The notes under the pieces were generated by a model. That model was given only the letters and a program-made list of their open reading frames with translations, did not search any database and had not been told where the DNA came from. The position numbers were made by a program, and so were the translations under genes. 53,901 bases of DNA from Brevundimonas sp. G8 (GTDB taxonomy: Bacteria; Pseudomonadota; Alphaproteobacteria; Caulobacterales; Caulobacteraceae): contig NZ_LR732816.1 of NCBI RefSeq assembly GCF_902506205.1, forward strand, positions 409,105 to 463,005. Reading direction: 5' to 3'. Below, piece after piece: positions 1 through 8,322 of this stretch. Position 1 is the first letter of the stretch; each line of letters starts with the position of its first letter.

Positions 1-35
1 GTCGCGGGGCTGGGGGCGGGAGCGAGGTCGGTCAT
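1..35 (-). CDS. 5' end of an unidentified gene (partial)
   Basis: An ATG on the minus strand at 35-33 overlaps the TGA of the toprim gene in an ATGA arrangement, and the frame stays open to the window edge (MTDLAPAPSPA). Such overlaps usually mean translational coupling, so this should be the next gene of the same operon. Eleven codons are too few to name the product. Confidence 0.5.
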   Translation of the reverse strand, partial: MTDLAPAPSPA

Positions 36-985
36 GAAGCGTCTCCTGCCGGGCTGCGGGGCCCATCCCCGCCGCTCCGGCGCCCTTCAGCGCCCTCCCT
101 CCCGCCTTTCGAGCGGTCGAGGGCCACCGCGTTCCAGTCGTCGAACGGCGCCTCAGGCCGCAGGATGCGGGTTTCCACGGCTTGGGACCGCAGCCGGGCG
201 CCCAGCCGGGCGGCTGCTAACTCGCCGACCGCGCCCCGGTCCGCGGCGATCAGCACCCGGCGCACCTCCGGCGGGGGCGTCCAGGCCGCGAGATTGTTCG
301 CCGACATCAGGGCCCAGCCCGGCAGCCGAAACCGGTCGATGGCCGACAGGGTCGTGAAGACCCCCTCGCCCACCACCATTTCGGCGGCGGCCGGGGACAG
401 CCGCACGGCCGCGCCGGGCGGCACGAGGCCGACCGTCTTGCGCGTCAGGGCGAGGCCGGCGGCAGGCTGGCCGTTGGGCTCCAGATAGGTCAGCTCCACG
501 GCGGACAAACGGCCGTCCGCATCCCGTATACCCGACACCAGGGCGGGACGGGTCCGGCGTCCCGCCCGATAGACGGAAACGGGCGCTCCGGGATGAAAGC
601 GCAGGTCGCCGGTGTGTCGCCCGGTGACCGCGCGACGCCGCAGATAGAGCGAGGCCGGATCCCCCGGCTGCAGGGCCAAGGTTCCGTCCCAGAGCCGGAG
701 CGCCGTCTCCAGCCTCAGCCGCCGGTCCGGCCGCGGCGTCGACGGGGCTGGCGCTCCGCCGCCCGTCAGTCGGCCTTCGGCGTCGATGAAGCCGGCGTCG
801 CATAGGTGGTCTCGGATGCTTCGCCAGTCAGCGGCGCCGAACCCATGGATGATGACCCGCCCCTCGGCGAGCAGCAGCGACACCGAGCGGTCCGCCGCGC
901 TATGGCCCGGGGCCGGAATGTTGGCGCGACAGCCGCCTTGGTAGAGGTCGCCGCCAAAGGCGGCGACAATGGCGTGCAGGGTCAT
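32..985 (-). CDS. Toprim-domain primase-like protein of a mobile element
   Basis: 317 aa. The N-terminal part (about residues 1-90) resembles the small zinc-binding or CHC2-like entry domain of plasmid primase-type proteins. The C-terminal half carries a toprim-like core: MVVGEGVFTTLSAI at about residues 204-217 supplies the conserved glutamate, and VLIAADRGAVGELAAARL at about 246-263 supplies the acidic strand. Proteins of this build occur in alphaproteobacterial plasmids and integrative elements beside RadC and helicase genes, and probably act in element replication or DNA processing. It is 7 bp downstream of the RadC-family gene on the same strand and overlaps the next gene by 4 bp, so it is mid-operon. 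The canonical DxD of toprim appears as a single Asp here, so catalytic competence is uncertain. Confidence 0.7.
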   Translation of the reverse strand: MTLHAIVAAFGGDLYQGGCRANIPAPGHSAADRSVSLLLAEGRVIIHGFGAADWRSIRDHLCDAGFIDAEGRLTGGGAPAPSTPRPDRRLRLETALRLWDGTLALQPGDPASLYLRRRAVTGRHTGDLRFHPGAPVSVYRAGRRTRPALVSGIRDADGRLSAVELTYLEPNGQPAAGLALTRKTVGLVPPGAAVRLSPAAAEMVVGEGVFTTLSAIDRFRLPGWALMSANNLAAWTPPPEVRRVLIAADRGAVGELAAARLGARLRSQAVETRILRPEAPFDDWNAVALDRSKGGREGAEGRRSGGDGPRSPAGDAS

Positions 986-992
986 GGCCGCC

Positions 993-1685
993 TCAGATCA
1001 GGCCGAGGGCGCGGAAACTGGCGGTTTCCTCTCGTCCGACGACGATGTGGTCGTGGACGTCCAGGCCGAACAGCCGCGCGCCGTCGACGACCTGACGGGT
1101 GACGGCGATATCGGCCTGAGAGGGCGTCGGATCGCCGGAAGGATGGTTGTGGACGAGGATCAGAGCCGAGGCCGAAAGCTCCAGGGCGCGACGGACGACC
1201 TCGCGAGGGTAGACGGGCGCGTGATCGACCGTGCCTTCGGCGATCCACTCATCCCGAAGCAGAAGGTTCCGGCGATCGAGATAAAGGACCCGGAACTGCT
1301 CCCTCGGCAGATGCGCCATGGCCGCCCGCGCATAGGCCTGGAGCGCGCTCCAGGAGGTGATGGCCGGGCGACGGCAGGCCTCGGCCCGGACAAGCCGCAC
1401 GGCCAGTTCGCGCAGAACCTTCAGGTCGGACAAGGCGGCGGGCCCCATCTGGAACCGCCGCGTCAGTTCCGACGGGTCCGCCGCCGCCACGGCGGCCAGG
1501 CTGCCGAAACGCGCGAGGAGGTCGCCTGCCAGCTGATCCGGATCACCGTGGGACCGGCCCAAAATCAGCGCGAGGAGACCGTGGTCGTCCAGAGTTTGGC
1601 AGTCGGGAATCGAGAGCGAGAGGGCCTTGCCCGCGACGTCGTCGCGACGACGACGAGCGGATGCCGGATCGAGCGTGAGGGTCAT
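993..1685 (-). CDS. radC: RadC-family JAB/MPN (JAMM) domain protein
   Basis: 230 aa, the usual RadC-family length. The C-terminal half holds the JAMM metal motif HNHPSGDPTPSQAD (about residues 177-190), preceded by the expected glutamate in the DEWIAEGTVDH strand (about residues 140-150). The N-terminal third looks like the family's helical, HhH-like region. Members are predicted metal-dependent hydrolases. The old link to RecA-dependent repair is doubtful, and many copies lie on mobile elements, as here beside a toprim protein and a TraR-like protein. It shares an operon with the downstream toprim gene. The symbol follows the family, not a demonstrated function. Confidence 0.88.
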   Translation of the reverse strand: MTLTLDPASARRRRDDVAGKALSLSIPDCQTLDDHGLLALILGRSHGDPDQLAGDLLARFGSLAAVAAADPSELTRRFQMGPAALSDLKVLRELAVRLVRAEACRRPAITSWSALQAYARAAMAHLPREQFRVLYLDRRNLLLRDEWIAEGTVDHAPVYPREVVRRALELSASALILVHNHPSGDPTPSQADIAVTRQVVDGARLFGLDVHDHIVVGREETASFRALGLI

Positions 1686-1843
1686 GGCGGTGTCCTTTGC
1701 CGCTCCACCACGGAGCGCCCGCCGCCAGCCTTCCTTTCTCCTTCACCTGGTTCGACGCGCCTCCCTTTGGCGGTCCGCTGGCCGATCGCGATCGGTGCGG
1801 ATCACCCGCCGGTCGAAACCTCCTCCAGGCCAGGGCGTCCGAT

Positions 1844-2107
1844 CTATCGCAACTGGCTGTCCTTGCTCCCCCGGCGATTGATCGCCGAGTGCGCGATGCG
1901 GCCATCGCGACCGGATTGACAGTGCACGCAGGTTGTCACGCCGGGCATCGCCTTGCGCCGGGCCTCGGGAATTTCTTCCCCGCATTCGACGCAGTCCGGC
2001 GTGCCTTCGCCGATCGGGATGCGGGCCCGCGCATTGAGAACGCCGTCGAGCACCGTGTCCTCGATCTGATCGAGAACCGCTCCATCCCGCGTCCAACCGC
2101 CAGCCAT
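1844..2107 (-). CDS. TraR/DksA-family zinc-finger protein
   Basis: 87 aa. The C-terminal half carries the C4 zinc finger of the TraR/DksA family: CVECGEEIPEARRKA followed by CVHC, with spacing Cys-x2-Cys-x17-Cys-x2-Cys. The length fits the short plasmid or phage TraR type rather than chromosomal DksA (about 150 aa). TraR proteins bind the RNA polymerase secondary channel and alter promoter output without ppGpp. That role is family knowledge and is not shown here. It lies upstream of the radC-like gene on the same strand with a 158-bp gap, consistent with the mobile-element setting. A minus-strand terminator-like hairpin sits about 40 bp upstream of its start. Confidence 0.85.
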   Translation of the reverse strand: MAGGWTRDGAVLDQIEDTVLDGVLNARARIPIGEGTPDCVECGEEIPEARRKAMPGVTTCVHCQSGRDGRIAHSAINRRGSKDSQLR

Positions 2108-2144
2108 GGCGCTCTCCCAGTTCCATCAGGTCTTAGCTTGCTTC

Positions 2145-2183
2145 AAAAAACCACCGGGCCGACGTGGAGGTTCCACCCGGTGG
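2145..2183 (-). terminator. Rho-independent terminator-like hairpin, minus strand
   Basis: CCACCGGG (2151-2158) and CCCGGTGG (2176-2183) form an 8-bp perfect stem. A nested GTGGA/TTCCAC pair sits inside it. On the minus strand the stem is followed directly by six Ts (plus-strand A run 2145-2150). It would stop a transcript coming from about 2350 towards 2107, yet no convincing minus-strand gene lies upstream of it, so it may end a small RNA or act as an attenuator before the TraR-like gene. Confidence 0.6.
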
Positions 2184-2349
2184 GCCTGGCTGGCCTTGGA
2201 GATCGGGCTTACCCACGCCGCGAGATCATCGGCCTGCCTAGGCCCCGATCCTGAAAAATGAACGCCCCCGTCTCCGGAGGCGGCCGTCTGGGTCGCGCGA
2301 CACGAGAGGGTCGTTCGAACCGGTCCCGACTCCACAATCGCATAACGCC

Positions 2350-2622
2350 GTGTCAGGCTCTGGTTCGGGAGGACTGGACCATGGGAATACGCAAGACCCT
2401 CGTCAAATCGCGCGCCGGCGTGAAGCTGCTGCGCGCGTCGAACACCTGGCCGGCCGGCAGAAAGGACTCCAGTCGTCGTGGCGCCTCCTCACCCTGCGAA
2501 CGAACGCGCCGCGCGCCTTCGCCGACGAGATGGAGGCCGAGGACGCCTTCGACATGGAGGTGATCGCGTCCCTGACCGACCCCACGATCATCGCCATGCA
2601 ACGGCGGGGCCTCATCGACTGA
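2350..2622 (+). CDS. Small protein of unknown function, possible frameshift near its start
   Basis: Not recognised. The C-terminal 70 or so residues look like real protein: charged helical sequence ending EVIASLTDPTIIAMQRRG. The stop is 1 bp before the next gene. In this frame the only upstream start is a GTG at 2350 without a ribosome site. The good start, ATG 2381 behind GGGAGG, is in the neighbouring frame and encodes MGIRKTLVKSRAG before running into implausible sequence. The likely gene therefore starts at 2381 and shifts frame between about 2390 and 2420. Whether this is a true mutation, programmed shifting or a sequencing error cannot be told from the DNA alone. Confidence 0.55.
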   Translation: MSGSGSGGLDHGNTQDPRQIARRREAAARVEHLAGRQKGLQSSWRLLTLRTNAPRAFADEMEAEDAFDMEVIASLTDPTIIAMQRRGLID

Positions 2623-2623
2623 G

Positions 2624-3070
2624 ATGGCGCCGAAACTGAAGGTCTTCACCTGGTCGGACGGCTTTCATGCCTTCACCGTGGCCGCCAGTTCACGGCCCAA
2701 GGCGCTGGACGCCTGGGGCTCGAAACAGGATCTCTTCGCCACGGGTCTGGCCAGCCAGCTTAGCGACGGACCGGACTATGAGGCGGCCCTCGCCTCGCCC
2801 GGCGACGTCATCACCCGCGGCCTCGCCATCGACGTGGGCAAGATCGGCAAGGCGCGGCCGAAAAAGGCCGTGGGTGTCTCCGAGACCAAGCGCGCCAAAA
2901 TCGAAACCCTGCAGGCGGCGCTCGCCGAGCTGGATGAAACCCATCAGTCTGCGCTCGCCGACCTCGACGCGCGCCAGGCGGCCCTGGAGACCGAAAGGCG
3001 ACGTGTTGAGACCGATCACGAGCGGAGCCGAACGGCCCTTGCCGCAGAGCTGAAGAAGGCCCGGGCCTGA
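2624..3070 (+). CDS. Coiled-coil protein of unknown function
   Basis: 148 aa, starting 1 bp after the preceding small gene, so probably co-translated. Residues 1-80 form a compact domain beginning KLKVFTWSDGFHAFTVAASS, with an RPKALDAWGS segment. Residues 85-148 are a long charged, alanine-rich helix (ETLQAALAELDETHQSALAD) that should form a coiled coil. No signal peptide or membrane span is visible. Genes of this appearance are often labelled TolA-like because of the helix, but that label says nothing about function. It lies on the same side as the mobile-element genes but on the opposite strand. Confidence 0.7.
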   Translation: MAPKLKVFTWSDGFHAFTVAASSRPKALDAWGSKQDLFATGLASQLSDGPDYEAALASPGDVITRGLAIDVGKIGKARPKKAVGVSETKRAKIETLQAALAELDETHQSALADLDARQAALETERRRVETDHERSRTALAAELKKARA

Positions 3071-3543
3071 CGGGCGAACGCCGTCGCCCGCGTTGCGTTC
3101 TTCAAGGTTAGGGCCAGGCTGAAAGCCATGCGCTCGACAGCGGACGACCCGCCTTGTCCATTTGAGCCTGTCTCGCCGTTCTGAGATCCGCGGCTCGCAA
3201 AACCCGCTTTCGGCGTCCAGCCGGGTGCTCGCCAGTCGCGTCGACCCGATGATCGTCAGGCGAAAGTCTCACCAAAATCGTCATCTGCGGCGCACCCGCT
3301 GAGCACTCAGCGCGGCCTGCTGCCGTCGCAAGAGAACTTGGCGTCCCTCTGGCTTCTCGGGGAGGAAGACAAGGTCAGTTCGCCGTCTGTGGCCATCGTA
3401 AGCGCGACCCCGACGCGCCCCGATTACCGGATCGGTTTCGCCTCTCGCCGCAACCTTCCCAACAGCCCTCCGTTGTCCCAGCCCTCCCTGATCGTGGCGC
3501 GCGCCGCAATCACTGTTCCAAACGCAAAGTCCTTAGGATCGCC
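3071..3543. other. 473-bp gap between unknown gene and SDR operon
   Basis: A 7-bp perfect stem (3071-3077 with 3084-3090, loop ACGCCG) directly follows the upstream stop and precedes a short pyrimidine stretch; it could be a weak terminator. The rest shows no supported gene, repeat or RNA. No GGAAC-type promoter was found ahead of the SDR at 3544. Confidence 0.4.
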
Positions 3544-4533
3544 ATGTCCGTCATCGTCATTACGGGTGCTAGCGCCGGCGTCGGATTGGCGGTCGCGGAG
3601 CGCTTCGCCAAGGCGGACTGGCAAGTCGTGGTCGTCGCCAGACAGGCCGAGCGTCTCGCCAGCGCCGTGAGTCTGCTGACACGTTCCGGCGGCCGCGCCA
3701 TGGGCCTGGCGGGCGACGTCTCGGATCCTGAGTTCGTCGCGCGCGTGGGCCACGAGGTAACCCAAGCGTTCGGTGGAATCGACGTCTGGGTGAACAATGC
3801 GATGTCGACGGTGATCGGCCGTGACGAGGACCTGACCGACGCCGACTATCGTCGTGTCACCGAAAACACCTACCTGTCGCAAGTCTACGGCACGCGGGCG
3901 GCGCTCAGCGCCATGCGCCCGGTGGATCGGGGCGCGATCATCCAGATTTCTTCGGGCCTCGCGCTCCGACCGGCGCCCTTGCAGGCCGCCTACTGCGGCG
4001 CCAAGGCGGCCGTTGACGGCGTCACCGAAGCGCTTCGCGCCGAACTCATCGCCGCCGCTTCAAAGATCACTCTGACGACCGTCTACCTTCCTGCGGTCAA
4101 CACGCCCCAGCCCCTGTGGGCGCGCAATCGCACCGATCGGGCGCAGGTCATCCCTGACCCCTTGTTCGATCCCCGTCTCTGCGCGGAAGCCGTGTGGTCG
4201 GCCGTCCGGAGGCCCAGCCGCAAAATCTTCGTCGGACGGTCCACCTGGCTGATGGGTCTGGCCCAGACCCTGACGCCGGCGTTGGCCGACCGAAAGGCGG
4301 CAGGCATGATCGCGGCGCAACAGGGCGACGCTCAACTCCCCCGCCTGGGCAATCTCGACCACCCGGAGGAAGGACCAGCCGCGATTGACGGGCCGGACAC
4401 GGCGCGGGTGGTGAAACCCTGGATCGGCTTCGTCTCCAGTCGCCAGGTCGCCGCCCTCAAGTGGGCGGTTTGCGGCACGCTGGCGAGCCTCGCCGTGGCG
4501 ACAGGCTTCGCGATCGGATCCTCCAAACGATGA
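3544..4533 (+). CDS. SDR-family oxidoreductase with C-terminal membrane segment
   Basis: 329 aa. The N-terminus has the classical cofactor motif TGASAGVG (residues 7-14), then the NNAMST strand (about 89-94), catalytic Ser in QISSG (about residue 139) and YxxxK as YCGAK (about 152-156). Beyond the normal 250-residue SDR core is an extension ending in a hydrophobic stretch (about 305-325, AVCGTLASLAVATGFAIG), so the enzyme is probably tail-anchored in the inner membrane. The substrate is unknown. Its TGA overlaps the ATG of the GH15 gene (ATGA), making it the first gene of an SDR / GH15 / SDR operon. Long SDRs of this type often occur beside stress and carbohydrate genes. Confidence 0.85.
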   Translation: MSVIVITGASAGVGLAVAERFAKADWQVVVVARQAERLASAVSLLTRSGGRAMGLAGDVSDPEFVARVGHEVTQAFGGIDVWVNNAMSTVIGRDEDLTDADYRRVTENTYLSQVYGTRAALSAMRPVDRGAIIQISSGLALRPAPLQAAYCGAKAAVDGVTEALRAELIAAASKITLTTVYLPAVNTPQPLWARNRTDRAQVIPDPLFDPRLCAEAVWSAVRRPSRKIFVGRSTWLMGLAQTLTPALADRKAAGMIAAQQGDAQLPRLGNLDHPEEGPAAIDGPDTARVVKPWIGFVSSRQVAALKWAVCGTLASLAVATGFAIGSSKR

Positions 4534-6377
4534 TCACGACGGCCTTTACGCCCCACCCCGGCCGTTCTTCGGAAGCGCTCCGCCCCGATGGATACGCCGC
4601 GCTCGAAGACTATGGGGTTCTGGGCGAAGGCCGAACGGTGGCCCTATCCGCGCTGGACGGGAGCATCGACTGGTGGTGCGTGCCGGCGATCGACGCGCCG
4701 CCGCTTTTCGACCGCCTCCTTGACCCCGACGGCGGGCGGTTCTCGATCTCGCCGATTGGGCCGTTCACGGCCACGCGCCGCTACCGCCCCGACAGCAATG
4801 TGCTCGAAACCGAATTCACCACAGCCACGGGTCGCGCCCGCCTGACCGAGAGTCTCAACAGCGGAACCGCCGGGCGACTGCCCTGGTGCGAACTCGCCCG
4901 CCGGATCGAGGGCCTCGAGGGCCAAACGACCTTCGCTTTGGAGATGCGTCCGGGGCGCCGGGGCGACACCGCCAACCCCTATCATTCCAGGATCGGCGAC
5001 CACACCGTCTTCCATGTCGAGCGCGTCCTTGGCCTGTTCATCCATGATCCCCGCATCGCGTGCGAATGGTCCGATGAAGGCATCGTCGGAACGATCGCGG
5101 TCAGCGCGGGGGAGCGGCGCACGGTGGCCATCGTCGCGGGCCGCGATGAACCGCTGGTCGCGCCGTCCATCGCGGAGATCGACGCCCGGATCGATCTGTC
5201 GGATCAGGAATGGCGGGACTGGGCGGCGCGACTGAACTGTCCCGGCCTCTATCGCGACGACTTCATCCGCAGCGCCCTGGCCTTGAAGCTTCTGCTCTAC
5301 TCTCCGTCCGGCGCCATCGCCGCCGCCGCCACCACCTCCCTGCCCGAGCGTCTGGGAGGCGAAAAGAACTGGGACTACCGCTACGCCTGGCTGCGCGATG
5401 CCGGCTATACGATCGAGGCCTTCCTGGCGGCCGGAGCCCAGGCGGAGGCCAAAGCCGCCTTCAGCTGGCTGTTGATGCAGTTGAAGCGTCACGGCGCCAA
5501 GGTCTGCTACAGTCTGGACGGCGAGATCGTGCCGCCAGAAACCCATTGGGACATGCCGGGCTACCAAGGCTCGCGTCCCGTCGTCACCGGCAACCGGGCT
5601 GCGGATCAGGCCCAGCATGGCGTGTTCGGCGACATCTTCGAAACGGCGTCGCGTTTCGTCGGCTGCGGCAACATCCTCGACAGCGCCAGCGCCCAGCAGC
5701 TTTCCGAACTGGCGGACCGGTGCGCGGACGCCTGGCGTCAGCCCGACGCCGGCATGTGGGAGCTGGAGGACGAGCAGCACTACACCATGTCCAAGATCAG
5801 CTGCTGGCAGGCTCTGGCTCGCGCGGTCGAGCTGGCCGACGCTGGACAGCTGCCGACGACCTGCCGGGACCGCTGGTCCCGGGAGCGGGACCGGATCTTC
5901 GCTTGGGTCGAGGACAACTGCTGGTCAGAACCCCTCCAGGCCTTCGTCATGTATCCGGGCAGCGACAAGCTGGACGCCGCCCTGGCCCTGGCCGTCCGGT
6001 TCAGGTTCGACGGGGCGGACCGGCTGCGGTCCACCCTGGAGGCGCTCGACCAGCGACTGGGCGCCGGCGTCTTCCACTATCGCTACACCGGCATGGAGGC
6101 CGAGGAAGGTTGTTTCATCGCCTGCTCCTTCTGGATCGCCGAGGCCTGGGCGACGCTGGGCGAGCCGGACAAGGCGCGCGCCCGCATCGACGGCCTGCGC
6201 GAAGCCTTGGGCGGCCGTTGGGGCATGCTGACGGAAATGATCGACCCGAAAACCGGGGGCTACCTTGGCAATATGCCGCAGGGCCTCAGCCACCTCGCCC
6301 ACCTGACCGCGCTGACCGCGGTCGGCAAGGCGCAAACCCCCTCCCCCACCCCCGAAACGGAGACCTTCCATGACTGA
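4530..6377 (+). CDS. Glycoside hydrolase family 15 (glucoamylase/trehalase-type)
   Basis: 615 aa from ATG 4530, chosen because it overlaps the preceding stop and gives the usual GH15 N-terminus with YGVLGEGRTVALSALDGSID (about residues 27-46). The C-terminal (alpha/alpha)6 barrel includes the family hallmark NWDYRYAWLRDA (about residues 280-291) and the SCWQALARAVELAD helix. GH15 enzymes cleave terminal glucose from starch-like glucans, and bacterial members of this subtype include trehalases. No signal peptide is present, so it acts on cytoplasmic glucan, trehalose or related glucosides. It overlaps the next SDR by 8 bp, so all three genes are translationally coupled. The exact substrate cannot be assigned. 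Confidence 0.9.
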   Translation: MITTAFTPHPGRSSEALRPDGYAALEDYGVLGEGRTVALSALDGSIDWWCVPAIDAPPLFDRLLDPDGGRFSISPIGPFTATRRYRPDSNVLETEFTTATGRARLTESLNSGTAGRLPWCELARRIEGLEGQTTFALEMRPGRRGDTANPYHSRIGDHTVFHVERVLGLFIHDPRIACEWSDEGIVGTIAVSAGERRTVAIVAGRDEPLVAPSIAEIDARIDLSDQEWRDWAARLNCPGLYRDDFIRSALALKLLLYSPSGAIAAAATTSLPERLGGEKNWDYRYAWLRDAGYTIEAFLAAGAQAEAKAAFSWLLMQLKRHGAKVCYSLDGEIVPPETHWDMPGYQGSRPVVTGNRAADQAQHGVFGDIFETASRFVGCGNILDSASAQQLSELADRCADAWRQPDAGMWELEDEQHYTMSKISCWQALARAVELADAGQLPTTCRDRWSRERDRIFAWVEDNCWSEPLQAFVMYPGSDKLDAALALAVRFRFDGADRLRSTLEALDQRLGAGVFHYRYTGMEAEEGCFIACSFWIAEAWATLGEPDKARARIDGLREALGGRWGMLTEMIDPKTGGYLGNMPQGLSHLAHLTALTAVGKAQTPSPTPETETFHD

Positions 6378-7263
6378 CCGCCTGACGCTGCAGGATCCGC
6401 GCGACCAGTATCCGAAGCCGCCCTTCCCCCGCCAACCCCAACCGGTTCCGGGCGAGGCCCGCGCCATGGACCCCAAACCGGATCATGGCGAGGAGAGCTA
6501 TCAGGGCGCTGGAAAGCTCAAGGGCCGCAAGGCCCTGATCACCGGCGCCGATAGCGGCATCGGCCGTGCGGCCGCGATCGCCTATGCGCGTGAAGGCGCC
6601 GATGTGGCCCTGTCCTATCTGCCGTCCGAGCGCCGGGACGCCGCCGAAGTCATCGCCCTGATCGAGGTCGAGGGCCGCAAGGCCATCGACCTGCCGGGCG
6701 ACATCACCGACGAAAGCTGGTGCCGACAGATGGTCGAACAGGCCGTGTCGGAACTCGGCGGACTGGACATTCTGGTGATCAACGCCGGGCGCCAACAGTA
6801 CCGCGAGGACATCTCCCAGGTCACGTCCGAGGACTTCGACAAGACGTTGAAGACCAATCTGTACGCCATGCACTGGATCGCCCAGGCGGCGGTTCCGCAC
6901 CTTCCGGCGGGCGCCTCCGTGATCACCACGGCCTCAATCCAGGCCTATGAACCGTCCGCCATTCTGCTGGACTACGCCACCACCAAGGCCGGGATCGTCG
7001 CCTACACCAAGGCCCTGGCCAAGCAGCTGATCGAGAAGGGCATCCGCGCCAACGTCGTGGCGCCGGGTCCATTCTGGACGCCGCTGCAGTCGTCGGGCGG
7101 CCAGCCGCAGGAGGCTGTGATGAAGTTCGGCGAACAGGTGCCGTTGGGCCGCCCTGGCCAGCCGGTCGAGATCGCCCCGGTCTATGTCCTGCTGGCGTCC
7201 CAGGAAGGCAGCTACATCACCGGCGAAGTCTTCGGCGTCACCGGCGGCATGGGCGTCGCCTGA
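6370..7263 (+). CDS. SDR-family oxidoreductase, YghA / general-stress-39 type
   Basis: 297 aa. A proline-rich lead of about 45 residues (DPRDQYPKPPFPRQPQPVPG) precedes the SDR core, as in the YghA/GspB-like stress subfamily. Motifs: TGADSGIG (about 59-66), NAGRQQ (about 138-143), Ser in TTASIQAYE (about 190) and YATTK (about 199-203). It probably reduces aldehydes or ketones with NAD(P)H in the cytosol. It is the last gene of the GH15 operon, overlapping the glucosidase by 8 bp, and is followed within 10 bp by a strong terminator. Confidence 0.9.
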   Translation: MTDRLTLQDPRDQYPKPPFPRQPQPVPGEARAMDPKPDHGEESYQGAGKLKGRKALITGADSGIGRAAAIAYAREGADVALSYLPSERRDAAEVIALIEVEGRKAIDLPGDITDESWCRQMVEQAVSELGGLDILVINAGRQQYREDISQVTSEDFDKTLKTNLYAMHWIAQAAVPHLPAGASVITTASIQAYEPSAILLDYATTKAGIVAYTKALAKQLIEKGIRANVVAPGPFWTPLQSSGGQPQEAVMKFGEQVPLGRPGQPVEIAPVYVLLASQEGSYITGEVFGVTGGMGVA

Positions 7264-7270
7264 TCAAGAC

Positions 7271-7307
7271 ATCGGCGGCGGGAAAATCCCGCCGCCGATC
7301 TGTTTCT
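7271..7307. terminator. Strong bidirectional terminator
   Basis: A 13-bp perfect stem (7271-7283 with 7287-7299, AAA loop) is followed by TGTTTCTTCTT-like pyrimidines on the plus strand. It lies between two convergent genes that end at 7263 and 7319 and probably serves both. Confidence 0.85.
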
Positions 7308-7318
7308 TCTTCGCCTGA

Positions 7319-8122
7319 TCAGCCGGCGGTGGTGGCGACCGAACCTGAGTCGACCCGAAGACCCGCGCCATTGATGAAGCTGGCGCGCTCGGAACACAGA
7401 AAGGCGACGGCGGCCGCAACCTCTTCAGCCTTGCCTCGGCGATCCAGGGTCATGCCGGGGCGCTCTTCCTTCAAGAAGCTCTTGATCGCCGCCTCGAAGG
7501 TTTCGCCCCGTTCTTCCGCGCGCTTCTTCATCATGGCGTCGGTCATCGGCGTGGCGATGAAGGCGGGCGACACGGTGTTCACCAGGACATTGTCGCCGCC
7601 GTAGGCCTTGGACAGACCCTTGGCGAGGCTCAGGATGCCGGCCTTGGAGGCGCAATAGGCCAGTTCGTCGACATAGGGCTGCACCGCGTCTTCGGAGGCG
7701 AACAGGACGATGCGCCCCCACCCTGCGCGGCGCATCGCCGGGATGGCCTGCCGGCACATCCGCACGGCGCCCATCAGGTTGATATCGAGCGTCTCCAGCC
7801 AACCGGCGTCGTCCACTTCGAGAAAGTCTCCCGTCGCCCCTGTCACACCCGCGGCGTTGACGTAGATATCGGGATCGCCGAGGCGGTCCCGGACCTCCGC
7901 CCAGAGGCGCAAGACCTCTTCGGCCTTGGTGACATCGCCGGTCACGCCGATGCATTCTCCCAGGGGAGAGAGCTCCATGATGGCCTCGTCCAATGTGCCA
8001 TCCGGCTTGTCGGTCAGCGCGACCCGAACGCCGGCCTCCAGCAGAAGACGAGCGGTCTCCTTGCCCATGCCGGAATCGGCGCCGGAAATGAGGGCGATCC
8101 GCCCCTTGATCCCAAGGTCCAT
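7319..8122 (-). CDS. SDR-family oxidoreductase (FabG-like)
   Basis: 267 aa, classical length. Motifs: SGADSGMG (about residues 13-20), NAAGVTGATG (about 88-97), catalytic Ser in FASEDA and YCASK (about 155-159). The C-terminus FINGAGLRVDSGS matches the VDGG-type ending of the family. It is a cytosolic NAD(P)H-dependent oxidoreductase of unknown substrate. It is convergent with the GH15 operon, and 200 bp separates it from the upstream medium-chain reductase gene on the same strand. It may therefore have its own promoter. Confidence 0.88.
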   Translation of the reverse strand: MDLGIKGRIALISGADSGMGKETARLLLEAGVRVALTDKPDGTLDEAIMELSPLGECIGVTGDVTKAEEVLRLWAEVRDRLGDPDIYVNAAGVTGATGDFLEVDDAGWLETLDINLMGAVRMCRQAIPAMRRAGWGRIVLFASEDAVQPYVDELAYCASKAGILSLAKGLSKAYGGDNVLVNTVSPAFIATPMTDAMMKKRAEERGETFEAAIKSFLKEERPGMTLDRRGKAEEVAAAVAFLCSERASFINGAGLRVDSGSVATTAG

Positions 8123-8322
8123 CTGAAATCTCCTGTTCGTGCGCGGTCAAGGAAATGGTCGGCCGTCCCCATCGTCACCACAATGAGGGTCAGGGGCCGC
8201 ATTGGCCGAAAAGGCGCTCGGAAAACCAGGCGCCGAAGCGATCGGCGCCCGGTTCGGCGCCTTGGCGGAGAAATGCCCGAGAGGCCTGATGTGCTTCTGG
8301 AGCGCGCCGTCGGAAATGCATC

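Noticed and set aside
2300..2335. tRNA-like T-arm (GTTCGAACC with a pairing stem) suggesting a tRNA 3' end or att site
   Set aside because: No CCA end, no acceptor partner and no cloverleaf upstream; the TTCGAA core is a palindrome that can arise by chance.
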